A stretch of 64,000 nucleotides of DNA from Roseobacter sp. SK209-2-6 (GTDB taxonomy: Bacteria > Pseudomonadota > Alphaproteobacteria > Rhodobacterales > Rhodobacteraceae): positions 62,001 through 126,000 of the forward strand of contig NZ_AAYC01000008.1 of NCBI RefSeq assembly GCF_000169455.1, in the 5' to 3' direction. This document shows positions 54,446 through 62,019 of the stretch, in pieces (the stretch's first letter is position 1; each line of letters starts with the position of its first letter). Under the pieces are notes generated by a model, which was given only the letters and a program-made list of their open reading frames with translations, made no database searches and had not been told where the DNA came from. The translations under genes were made by a program, and so were the position numbers.

Positions 54446-55447
54446 TTAAGCTGTGACTTGCGACCGGTCTGTTTGCTGCGCCCGGTTCAGCACGACACCC
54501 AGCAAAGGCGCATGCCCCGCCAGCATCTTTTCACATGCCGCCAGCTGCGCTGCGGTGGTTTTCTCTCCATCAGAGATCAGCAGAACCCCGTCCACCTGAG
54601 GCAGAAATGCGGTCGCATCATCGTGTTCCAACAGGGGCGGCAAATCGAAGATCACCGTATCTGCGGCCATCTCCTCAATCAGCAATGCCAGGACGTCAGC
54701 CGTTCGACTGTCGTGCAACAAGTCAGAGGCATCACTGTCAGGGTTGCGGTTCGTGGCAACGGCTAGGGTTTCCGATAGGCGCTGGAGGTGCTGACTTGGC
54801 AGCTCCTCCTCAGTCAGCAATCGCGCCATATCACCATGAGGAGCAATTCCCAGTGCCTGCGCCAAACTGGGCGTGTGGAAGTTCAAATCCATCAGAATCG
54901 TCCGGCTTCCAGGTACACGAGCAAGACTCAGCGCGAGGTTCACCGCACAAAAGGTGGTTCCCGCTCCGCTTGTGGCGCTGGTGACAGCGACCCGCTTCCA
55001 ACCATGTGCCTTGAGGCTATGCAGCATACGGGTGCGCAATAGATCAAAGGCCCGTGCAGTTGGCGACCGACGAAACGCGCTGACCAAAGGCAAACGCGTC
55101 CTTTGCTCCCCTTTGAAATCAAACGGTATTTGGGGCAGTTGATGCCAGGGCTCAACTCGCATGGGCAGGCGACTTTGCACTTGCTGCTTCCGCGGCAACG
55201 GGGCTGCGATCTCCACCTGGGTTTCGTCCAGCGGCCGCAGCTCGTCATCAGAGATGATTGCAGCGCCTTCATCACTGGAAGCAGCGCGCCGTGCACGACG
55301 GCGGAATTTCTTGAAACCCTCTTGCATCATATCCTGGCCAACATTCGTTTCGGCTACGTAGCCCTCGCACAGAGGATCCACTGTTGAGGTGCCGGACAGA
55401 CCGGGAAGCAAGCTGGAAGCCGTGCCAGAAAAAGAAACATGCTTCAC
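54446..55447 (-). CDS. BY-kinase-like (CpsD/CapB-type) ATPase with altered Walker A
   Basis: A 333-residue protein of the MinD-like group that pairs with Wzz proteins. The first ~110 residues are low in conservation; then come RSPTARAFDLLRTRML, the Walker A region ATSGAGTTFCAVNLALSLA, Walker A' ILMDLNFHTPSLAQAL and Walker B VIFDLPPLL. In a normal BY-kinase the P-loop reads PGEGKS; here the invariant lysine is Thr (SGAGTT), and the C-terminus has no tyrosine cluster. It may therefore be catalytically weak or a regulator of chain length without phosphorylation. Positioned 168 bases upstream of the Wzz gene. The family is clear; the activity is uncertain. Confidence 0.8.
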   Translation of the reverse strand: MKHVSFSGTASSLLPGLSGTSTVDPLCEGYVAETNVGQDMMQEGFKKFRRRARRAASSDEGAAIISDDELRPLDETQVEIAAPLPRKQQVQSRLPMRVEPWHQLPQIPFDFKGEQRTRLPLVSAFRRSPTARAFDLLRTRMLHSLKAHGWKRVAVTSATSGAGTTFCAVNLALSLARVPGSRTILMDLNFHTPSLAQALGIAPHGDMARLLTEEELPSQHLQRLSETLAVATNRNPDSDASDLLHDSRTADVLALLIEEMAADTVIFDLPPLLEHDDATAFLPQVDGVLLISDGEKTTAAQLAACEKMLAGHAPLLGVVLNRAQQTDRSQVTA

Positions 55448-55521
55448 GCGCGATCTCCTGTCGAACTTAACATGGTCTGCGGCACCCGCCTAGCGGCACA
55501 CCTTAGTCAAACCCAGAGAGG

Positions 55522-56334
55522 TTAATATCCAGTGCCACGGAGAACGACACCCACAGTGCGCCAAATCAGGGAGATATCCTGTTTAAGGCCAAAGGCACGC
55601 AGGTAATCCGCATCTGCCTGGGCACGGAATGCAAAGCTGCTCTCATTGCGGGTCGAGACTTGCCACAAACCGGTAATCCCGGGCTGAACCGCAAAATAGG
55701 CAGTGGCATCCCCATAGAGTGGCAGTTGCTCTGGCATCATTGGGCGCGGGCCTACAAGGCTCATCTCACCAGTGAAAACGTTCCAGAGCTGAGGCAGTTC
55801 ATCCAAAGAGGTCATCCGCAGGAACCGACCCACAGGTGTGATGCGCGGATCCGCTTTAAGCTTTTGCGTTTCATTCCACTCTCGGCGCATTTCTGGGTTG
55901 TTTTTCAAACACTCGGCCAAAAGACAATCGGCATTGCGTACCATTGTACGGAGTTTGTAGATCCTGAAACGCTTGCCGTTCCGGCCCAGACGTTCCTGGG
56001 TGTAGAAGGGGGATCCCCCCTCCATCCACAGCGCCAAAGCAGGCAGCAGGATCAGTGGTAAAGCAATAGGCAGCGCCAAAATCACCAACAGCAGATCCAG
56101 GCTGCGTTTTCCAAGGCTCCGGTAGAGGGCGTTTTTACGACCTGCAACTTCGCTTACTGGGTGCGCCAGGGGCCGATTATTGGCCAACTTGGCATTCACA
56201 TTCGCCGCTTTCGGTGGCGTTTGCCCGTCCGATGACATCGGGAAGACAATGGCGGAAGCCTCGTTTTCTTTGGACGGCAACCGGATTTCTCCATGTGAAA
56301 TTGCTGCAGAACCCTCTGCCAAGAAATCCTTCAT
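55522..56334 (-). CDS. Undecaprenyl-phosphate sugar phosphotransferase (priming transferase, ExoY/WcaJ type)
   Basis: A 270-residue Bac_transf enzyme that starts each repeat unit by moving a sugar phosphate to undecaprenyl phosphate. After a variable N-terminus (1-70) it has RSLGKRSLDLLLVILALPIALPLILLPALALWMEGGSPFYTQERLGRNGKRFRIYKLRTM, DELPQLWNVFTGEMSLVGPRPMMPEQ and QPGITGLWQVSTRNESSF. The membrane hairpin and the catalytic DE and PR residues are present. The start at 56334 has GGGAG upstream. It closes the polysaccharide locus on the right; with the Wzz and kinase-like genes it forms a minus-strand unit. Confidence 0.93.
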   Translation of the reverse strand: MKDFLAEGSAAISHGEIRLPSKENEASAIVFPMSSDGQTPPKAANVNAKLANNRPLAHPVSEVAGRKNALYRSLGKRSLDLLLVILALPIALPLILLPALALWMEGGSPFYTQERLGRNGKRFRIYKLRTMVRNADCLLAECLKNNPEMRREWNETQKLKADPRITPVGRFLRMTSLDELPQLWNVFTGEMSLVGPRPMMPEQLPLYGDATAYFAVQPGITGLWQVSTRNESSFAFRAQADADYLRAFGLKQDISLIWRTVGVVLRGTGY

Positions 56335-56828
56335 CTCCACTCCCCTTCGCACGCGGCCACACGATCCGGTCCAGTCACCAGTCGGTGCTTAATTTTCTAA
56401 CAGCCCGGAACAGCACTATCCGGGTCAATTACTAACTGAAGGAAACATCCAGCATGCCCCCACATGATGGTCCCTTGCTATTTTTGATTGGCGATGCGTT
56501 CGATCCAATACTAGCGCATCGCGGCTCAACACCTACTTACGCAATTTGCCAAGAATTGTAATAAAAGGCTATCGAGAGCCCCAATTTAGCCTATTTCCCA
56601 CTCAAAAGTAGAAACAATCACTCCTTTAGGGGGGGAACTATCCCTTCACTACGCTAATTGGCGGGAATCAATGCCTCTAAAAAGCCACCCTCGTTAATCT
56701 CTGATTAAGGCATGAAAGCGGTATTCTGGACCGCTAGCAGGTTTGAATTCCGCTTCACTGCTGTTTATGAATGTCGGGTTTTTAGTGCTGCATTGTCGTA
56801 GCTCCCCCTGCCAATATCCGGAGATCTC
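56335..56828. promoter_or_regulatory. AT-rich divergent intergenic region with an 8-bp palindrome pair
   Basis: About 490 bases without a credible gene between the priming transferase and the DgoK-like gene, clearly richer in A+T than its surroundings. GCGATGCG (56491-56498) is mirrored by CGCATCGC (56515-56522). Long AT-rich upstream regions are common targets of MucR/Ros-type repressors of exopolysaccharide genes, but no such site can be named here. Promoters for both genes must be in it. Confidence 0.4.
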
Positions 56829-57716
56829 ATGCACAGCTCATCCCCCGCACCAGATTGGACAAACACCCGCTGGATTGCCGCGGCAGTCCTGGATCAGGAA
56901 ATGTTTCTCTGGGTCATGTCGGAAGACAAGTTGTCTAGTAAAGAGGTTCTGCCAGCCACCTCCGAGCCAAGGCAGGCGCTGACCCATGCACTTCGCGAGG
57001 CTGGTCTAGCAAGTCTTCCGATCTTGGCCTGCGGATTTCCCGCCGCGCCCAGCGCTGCCATTCCGGCAAAACCTCTTGAGCTGGCTCCCACGCTAGAAAA
57101 GCTCGCAAATCGAGATCTTGCCTTATTACCTGTCCTTGACCAGGCAACCCCTCCAGCTCAGCTTGCAGGTTCTCTGTGCCACGTGGCGGGCTTTCAGACC
57201 CTCAACCCACGCTGGGACGGGGTGATCTGCTTGCCGGGCTCTCGCAGCCACTGGGTGCTTAGCAGCGCATCTGAAGTTGTCAGTGTACAGAGTTTCATAA
57301 CCGGCACACTTCAACAGGAGTTTTCACACCGTGTTCTCGGGCAACAAATTCGCCCTCAGACAGCTTGGTCTCAGAGCGCGCTTTGCGAAGCTGTGGAGGA
57401 CATCATGTCCAAACCAGAGCGTCTCGCCGCGCGTCTCGCTGAACTGGAGGTCAGCGCGATACGCGACAAAACCGATCCGCTTGAGGCTCAGGGGCGGTTA
57501 TGGGGCTATCTTATTGGGGCAGAGCTCGCTGCGGCGCGCCCCTATTGGCTTGGGCAAAACCTCGCCTTGATTGCACACGATGATCTTGCCGCCCCCTATG
57601 AAGCGGCCTTTGCGGCACAGGGTCTACCGGTCACGCGATGCGCACCAGAGGCCATGGCATTGGCCGGGCTCACAGCTATCAGGCGCAATCTCCGGAAAGA
57701 AGATGATCAGAATTGA
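56829..57716 (+). CDS. Diverged 2-dehydro-3-deoxygalactonokinase-like protein
   Basis: A 295-residue protein. Its middle and end match DgoK: CLPGSRSHWVLSSASEVVSVQSFITGTLQQEFSHRVLG and LWGYLIGAELAAARPYWLGQNLALIAHDDLAAPYEAAFAAQGLPV, then EAMALAGL. But the ATP-binding N-terminus (normally a DWGTT segment) reads WIAAAVLDQEMFLWVM, and the MRGEE motif before the substrate site reads CHVAGFQ. The protein is therefore probably not an active sugar-acid kinase, or has a new role. GGAG is six bases before the ATG. It is convergent with the DinB-like gene. Classification as a DgoK relative is confident; function is open. Confidence 0.7.
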   Translation: MHSSSPAPDWTNTRWIAAAVLDQEMFLWVMSEDKLSSKEVLPATSEPRQALTHALREAGLASLPILACGFPAAPSAAIPAKPLELAPTLEKLANRDLALLPVLDQATPPAQLAGSLCHVAGFQTLNPRWDGVICLPGSRSHWVLSSASEVVSVQSFITGTLQQEFSHRVLGQQIRPQTAWSQSALCEAVEDIMSKPERLAARLAELEVSAIRDKTDPLEAQGRLWGYLIGAELAAARPYWLGQNLALIAHDDLAAPYEAAFAAQGLPVTRCAPEAMALAGLTAIRRNLRKEDDQN

Positions 57717-57836
57717 CATGCTCCTGCCATGCAATCGCCGCTTGGCTGGAACGTGGCATTGGCCCGGTATCATCACCCCGGTTTTCCGTACAATAGCTGC
57801 GCGCCTTTGGTCATGCCTTCAGGCCAATGCCCGGGA

Positions 57837-58631
57837 TCAAGCCTTGTGACGGCTGCCTGGCGCTGGTGGCGCATTTGCGGGACCAGCAAAACACTGCGCA
57901 ATCTCCATCCAGCGCTTGGCAACCTCCCCGCGCACCGCAAGCTCTGTATCCGCAAAGTTACGCACCTGCGTGACCACCCTGCAAAACTCCACGGCTGGCC
58001 CTTTCACGCTGTTCTCTGCCTGAACATCGTTCCACTGCCATATCTCTCCGGACGGTCCTGTTAGTTCCACAAAGGGTGCAGGGGTCGGTACGGGTTCTTT
58101 TCTGTTGATAAAGGTCCAACCAAAGGTAGAGACGCCCAAATGCGCAATATTGCGGATGCGATCCTCTTCTTTACGCTCCAGCCCCAGCAGATCAAAAACC
58201 TCTTGCCCATGGGCCCATGTCTCCATTTGGCGTGCGGTGATCGAGCTAAGCGCACTCATCTCGGGACCAACCCATGTCACCCGCGCCTTGGGATCCGCCT
58301 GTGCAAAAGCGTCAGCGCAACTCTCCGCCCCTTGGCGCCAAGCGTCAAACAGAGTTTTTCCAGAAAGCCCGTCGAGCCATGGGAACTGAACCTCTAAGAT
58401 AGATTTCCCACGCTGCATCTCTTGGACAATAGGAGTGATGAATGTGGAAAACTCAGCCTCACCTTTCAACGAGATCTCTGCCGCCGTGTTAAACAGATGC
58501 AGGTGACCCAGGACATGATCAATGGTCCAGTCTTTGAACTGGGTCACTCGGTGAAGGTCGGCTTCTGGCAAATCCTCAAGGATGCCAGCTAAGGCCCGGC
58601 TCTCTGCTCGAAAATCCTCTGCTTGCTGCAT
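57837..58631 (-). CDS. TIGR03084-like metal-binding protein (DinB / maleylpyruvate-isomerase N fold)
   Basis: A 264-residue protein. It has the four-helix DinB-type fold with metal-ligand His in DWTIDHVLGHLHLFNTAAE and WAHGQEVFDLLG, preceded by EDLPEADLHRVTQF. The second half (FINRKEPVPTPAPFVELTGPSGEIWQW) is the small beta domain of the mycothiol-dependent isomerase family. Function is unknown. The ATG at 58631 has a strong GGGGAG site; the upstream ATG at 58682 lies over the TetR operator. It is divergent from the TetR gene and may be controlled by it. Confidence 0.8.
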   Translation of the reverse strand: MQQAEDFRAESRALAGILEDLPEADLHRVTQFKDWTIDHVLGHLHLFNTAAEISLKGEAEFSTFITPIVQEMQRGKSILEVQFPWLDGLSGKTLFDAWRQGAESCADAFAQADPKARVTWVGPEMSALSSITARQMETWAHGQEVFDLLGLERKEEDRIRNIAHLGVSTFGWTFINRKEPVPTPAPFVELTGPSGEIWQWNDVQAENSVKGPAVEFCRVVTQVRNFADTELAVRGEVAKRWMEIAQCFAGPANAPPAPGSRHKA

Positions 58632-58688
58632 TGCGCTCTCCCCTTCCCGGCCTAAATGCCGCTGCGTCCGGTCTGCATCCATGCAATT

Positions 58689-58709
58689 GAACAGACCGAG
58701 TGTTCTGTT
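58689..58709. promoter_or_regulatory. TetR-type operator candidate
   Basis: AACAGA (58690-58695) and TCTGTT (58704-58709) form an inverted repeat with an eight-base spacer between the divergent DinB-like and TetR genes, and also GAACA/TGTTC within it. The size and place fit a TetR-family autoregulatory site. Confidence 0.55.
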
Positions 58710-58736
58710 TTACGATTCGACCGTGAGGATAAGCTG

Positions 58737-59504
58737 ATGCGCAAGAGAACCGAAGACCAACCGAACGTCACGGATCAGAGTGACCCAGAACGGAGTGGCT
58801 CTGGGCCAAGCAGCATTGATCAAAGGGTTATCGACCAAAGTGACAAAGGGCTCAAAGGAAATCCGGCACGGGTTGCGCGCACCCGTGGTCGTATTTTTGC
58901 GGCGGTCATTTCTTGCCTAGATGATCTGGGCTATGCCGAGTGCTCAATCAATCGCGTTCAGACCCGCGCAGGTGTCTCACGCGGCGCACTGACCCATCAC
59001 TTTCCCTCGCGAGAAGAAATGATGGTCAAAACACTTGAGCATTTGCTGGCCCCAGTGCGTGGCCCCTCTCGTCCGGGGGAGGAAGCCAACCTGTTGAGCC
59101 AGGCCAAGGGCAGCAATCTACAGGAAGAGCTGCACAGGCTATGGGCACGCGTCATCAATACACGCGAAGGCCGGGCCTTGATGGAAATTCTGGTTGCTTC
59201 ACGCACCGATGCTGCACTCAGCGCGCGGATTTCCCCATCCCTTTGGGCCTATAACGACGAGTTCAATCGCAATATCGCCCATATCTATCAAGCAACTTCC
59301 GGGCAGCCAGAACAACTGTCTTTGCTTTGGTCGATCTGCCGCAGTTTCATGCGCGGCCTGCACACACAGGCGCCTTATGAGCGGGATCCCGAAATCATAA
59401 CCAAAATGGTTGATCTCTTTGGTCAAATCATGGCTCCGCACCTTTCTGCGAGGGCTCAGGAAACACTTGGACAACAGGAAGGTCACAATGAAGAACCCCT
59501 TTGA
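58737..59504 (+). CDS. TetR-family transcriptional regulator
   Basis: A 255-residue regulator. A variable, polar N-terminus (1-45) leads to the HTH VARTRGRIFAAVISCLDDLGYAECSINRVQTRAGVSRGALTHHFPSREEMMVKTLEHLL; the C-terminal helices are ligand-binding. The start at 58737 has AGGA upstream. Its 3' end overlaps the acyl-CoA dehydrogenase start by 17 bases, so both are co-translated. The ligand may be an acyl-CoA or fatty acid, as for other regulators in this neighbourhood (inference). The dyad at 58689 is its likely operator. Confidence 0.88.
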   Translation: MRKRTEDQPNVTDQSDPERSGSGPSSIDQRVIDQSDKGLKGNPARVARTRGRIFAAVISCLDDLGYAECSINRVQTRAGVSRGALTHHFPSREEMMVKTLEHLLAPVRGPSRPGEEANLLSQAKGSNLQEELHRLWARVINTREGRALMEILVASRTDAALSARISPSLWAYNDEFNRNIAHIYQATSGQPEQLSLLWSICRSFMRGLHTQAPYERDPEIITKMVDLFGQIMAPHLSARAQETLGQQEGHNEEPL

Positions 59505-60630
59505 GACAGAAGAAAGAAGCGCCTTCCGCAAGAGCATCCGCTCCTTTGTTGAGAAGGAAATTCAACCCTATTGCGACGACTGGGACGAGGCCGGAGAAAT
59601 CCCCTGGGAGTTGCACCAGAAGGTTGGTGACTTTGGTGTCTGGGGCTTTGGCATCGACGAAAAGTTTGGCGGGCTTGGCTTTGACGACTGCTTTTTGCGC
59701 GCCGCCTATAGCGAGGAAATGGCGCGTTGTGGCGCTGGCGGGGTAACCGCGGCCATGGCGGGGCGAACCATATCGGTTGAGCCCATCGCCCGGCTTGCCT
59801 GCGACGAGATCCGCGAGAGGGTTCTGCCAGAGATCCTCTCGGGCGAGAAAGGCTCTTCGCTAGGCGTTACAGAACCGGGAGGCGGCTCAGATGTGGCAAA
59901 CCTCAAGACCACAGCGCGACGTGACGGGAACCACTGGGTTCTGAACGGCTCCAAGACCTTCATTACCGGTGGGATGACCTCAGACTATTTTGTCATTCCC
60001 GCCCGCACCGGCGGCAAAGGCCTGGCGGGAATTTCCCTGTTCTTTGTCGAGGCTGACACAGCAGGTTTTTCCCGCAGCCCCCTCCCCCGGAAAATGGGCT
60101 GGTGGTGTTCTGATCAAGCCACGCTCTACCTAGATGAGGTTCGCGTCCCGGCCAGCCATATGATGGGTGAAGAGGGCACCGGTTTTCTGGCCATCATGAA
60201 CAACTTCAATATGGAACGCCTCAACCTGATCGCTGCAGTTCTGGGTATGATGAAAGCCTGCCTGGAAGACAGTATTGCATGGGCACAAGACCGCGAGACC
60301 TTTGGTCAGAAGCTCATCGAGCATCAGGTCATCCGGCACAAAATCGCAGAGATGTCTGCGCGTATCGATGCGGTTGAGGCGCTATTGCGGATGATCTGCT
60401 GGCAGGTGAACGAAGGTGAGATGCCGGTGGCGGAACTCAGCAAGGCCAAGTTCTTTGCGACCAAAGCCTGTGAGTTCTGTGCCTCAGAGGCGATGCAGAT
60501 CCTTGGCGGGGCTGGCTACCTACGGGGCAACCGAGTTGAACGCATCTACCGAGAGGTCAAGGTCATGGCCATCGGGGGCGGGTCAGAGGAAATCATGCGC
60601 GACCTCGCGGTGCGTCAGATGGGGCTGTAA
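59488..60630 (+). CDS. Acyl-CoA dehydrogenase
   Basis: A 380-residue FAD enzyme that introduces the alpha-beta double bond into acyl-CoA, passing electrons to ETF. It shows FVEKEIQPYCDDWDEAGEIPWELHQKVGDFG, LGVTEPGGGSDVANL, GSKTFITGGMTSDYFVI, the FAD-contact MGWWCSDQATLYLDEVRVPASHMMGEEGTGF, RQETFGQ-like ETFGQKLIEHQV, and AMQILGGAGYLRGNRVERIYREVKVMAIGGGSEEIMRDLA near the end. The Glu base expected near the C-terminus in EIYREVK-type segment is present as in long-chain/isovaleryl types. AGGAAGG lies seven bases before the ATG. Coupled with TetR. Confidence 0.92.
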   Translation: MKNPFETEERSAFRKSIRSFVEKEIQPYCDDWDEAGEIPWELHQKVGDFGVWGFGIDEKFGGLGFDDCFLRAAYSEEMARCGAGGVTAAMAGRTISVEPIARLACDEIRERVLPEILSGEKGSSLGVTEPGGGSDVANLKTTARRDGNHWVLNGSKTFITGGMTSDYFVIPARTGGKGLAGISLFFVEADTAGFSRSPLPRKMGWWCSDQATLYLDEVRVPASHMMGEEGTGFLAIMNNFNMERLNLIAAVLGMMKACLEDSIAWAQDRETFGQKLIEHQVIRHKIAEMSARIDAVEALLRMICWQVNEGEMPVAELSKAKFFATKACEFCASEAMQILGGAGYLRGNRVERIYREVKVMAIGGGSEEIMRDLAVRQMGL

Positions 60631-60650
60631 CCACCCCCATTCCATTGCCA

Positions 60651-61664
60651 TTAGCCTTCTGCAATCGCCCTAAAGGCCCGGCCAGCAGATTCGAAATTGC
60701 GGGTCAGTGGGGCGGTTAGATTTGACTGAGCGGAGAAATACGCCCCAACCCGACAAAGCTGAGCAGCATAATCTGGGTGAACACCTGCGTCATCATAGCG
60801 GATCACCCGGTCCTTGCTCAGCCATCCGCGTTTCTTCACCTCTTTCTGGATCAGCTTCAATCGCTGAACGGAATGAAGCGTCACATAGACTGACAAGTAG
60901 TCCAGATAGTCTTCGATTTCATAACCCGAACTATGATCAAAGGTATCGATCATCACATCCGCCATCTTGTCGGGTGCCACAGGCCATGTCTCATCAGCAA
61001 TCAGCCAGGCAAAATCCTCTGCTCCGTGACGCACACCTGCGTATTCAAAATCAAACCAACGCACATAGCCATCATATCCGATTGCAGCATTGCCGGATCG
61101 GCAGTCCCATTTCAGAAACTGACGCCCTGGCTGATCCATGCGTTCAGCAACCGCCACAAAGTCGAAATCTTTGGAAAGTCCCATTGAATAGGCCTGCAAA
61201 GCATCAACTGAACCAACCAAGTTGATGATCCAGTCTCTGTTCGATCCGAGATGCGGCATCATTTCGGCAAGATCGGTTTTACGCGCGGCGGCATGAATGC
61301 GGAACAGGCCCGCACAGGCTTCGGCGGCCAGCTCTACCTGATCCGCTTCCTCATGCACCAGGACTTCTTCGCTAAGGCGAATATCGCCGGTGTCGGACTG
61401 AAACAGCACATCATCACTGACCCCAAGAACCTTGGGAATATCATCACAATGGGGCGCAAGTTGCTCAAGCACATAGGCTTCAAGATGCGTGCGCCGAAAG
61501 TTCTCGCGCAGTGTGGCGATCGCCGACCAATCCTTGAAATGAAGCCGGATCGAGGAACGCGACTTGCCACCGGGTGTCGTGATCTGCTCTGGCACCTCAC
61601 CCAAAACATCCTGGGCCTTGGCCGAAATATAGGCCATGCGGTCATCAAAATTTCCGTCTGCCAC
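60651..61664 (-). CDS. Aminoglycoside phosphotransferase-fold kinase (APH family)
   Basis: A 337-residue protein. The N-terminal kinase lobe contains SSIRLHFKDWSAIATLRENFRRTHLEAYVLEQL, a loop-rich region, and the catalytic loop FLKWDCRSGNAAIGYDGYVRWFDFEYAGVRHGAEDFAWLI with the D-x4-N pair and the DFEYAG metal-binding segment, like APH/ChoK-type small-molecule kinases. Substrate unknown; no sign of antibiotic resistance specificity. The GTG at 61664 has GGGAG at good spacing; an ATG nine codons later is possible but lacks a site. It is convergent with the acyl-CoA dehydrogenase gene. Confidence 0.72.
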   Translation of the reverse strand: MADGNFDDRMAYISAKAQDVLGEVPEQITTPGGKSRSSIRLHFKDWSAIATLRENFRRTHLEAYVLEQLAPHCDDIPKVLGVSDDVLFQSDTGDIRLSEEVLVHEEADQVELAAEACAGLFRIHAAARKTDLAEMMPHLGSNRDWIINLVGSVDALQAYSMGLSKDFDFVAVAERMDQPGRQFLKWDCRSGNAAIGYDGYVRWFDFEYAGVRHGAEDFAWLIADETWPVAPDKMADVMIDTFDHSSGYEIEDYLDYLSVYVTLHSVQRLKLIQKEVKKRGWLSKDRVIRYDDAGVHPDYAAQLCRVGAYFSAQSNLTAPLTRNFESAGRAFRAIAEG

Positions 61665-62019
61665 CCTTGGCTCCCTTTTCCGGCTTCGGACCCCGCGTTC
61701 CCGCCTGCTCGAATCTCTAATTGTTACCGGATACGCAAGGAAGATGGCGTTTTTCGGGACAGAGAATGACGAGAGATGGCCCGCTCTGATTGATTCGCAT
61801 CGCAGCACACTCAACGGGGTTCTGCCACATGAAGCACTGGAAACAATCAAAATTTCGCTCAGCCTCTGTTTCCGCTTTTGCCGACAATATGTTGAAATAA
61901 ACACTAAAATTGGACGAAAGTTTGGCACCCATTGTCCATGTTTTTATGATCCAACCCGATAGCAGATCACTCCTTTGGATAGAGGTCTGCCACCTTTTTA
62001 GTGCTGGAAGGATTTCAAA
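61665..62019. promoter_or_regulatory. Intergenic region before the Gly/Ser-rich gene
   Basis: About 355 bases, AT-rich toward the right end, without a gene I can support. It should carry the promoters for the APH-fold kinase and the Gly/Ser-rich protein. GGAAGGA at 62005-62011 is the ribosome binding site for the latter. No clear palindrome was noticed. Confidence 0.35.
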
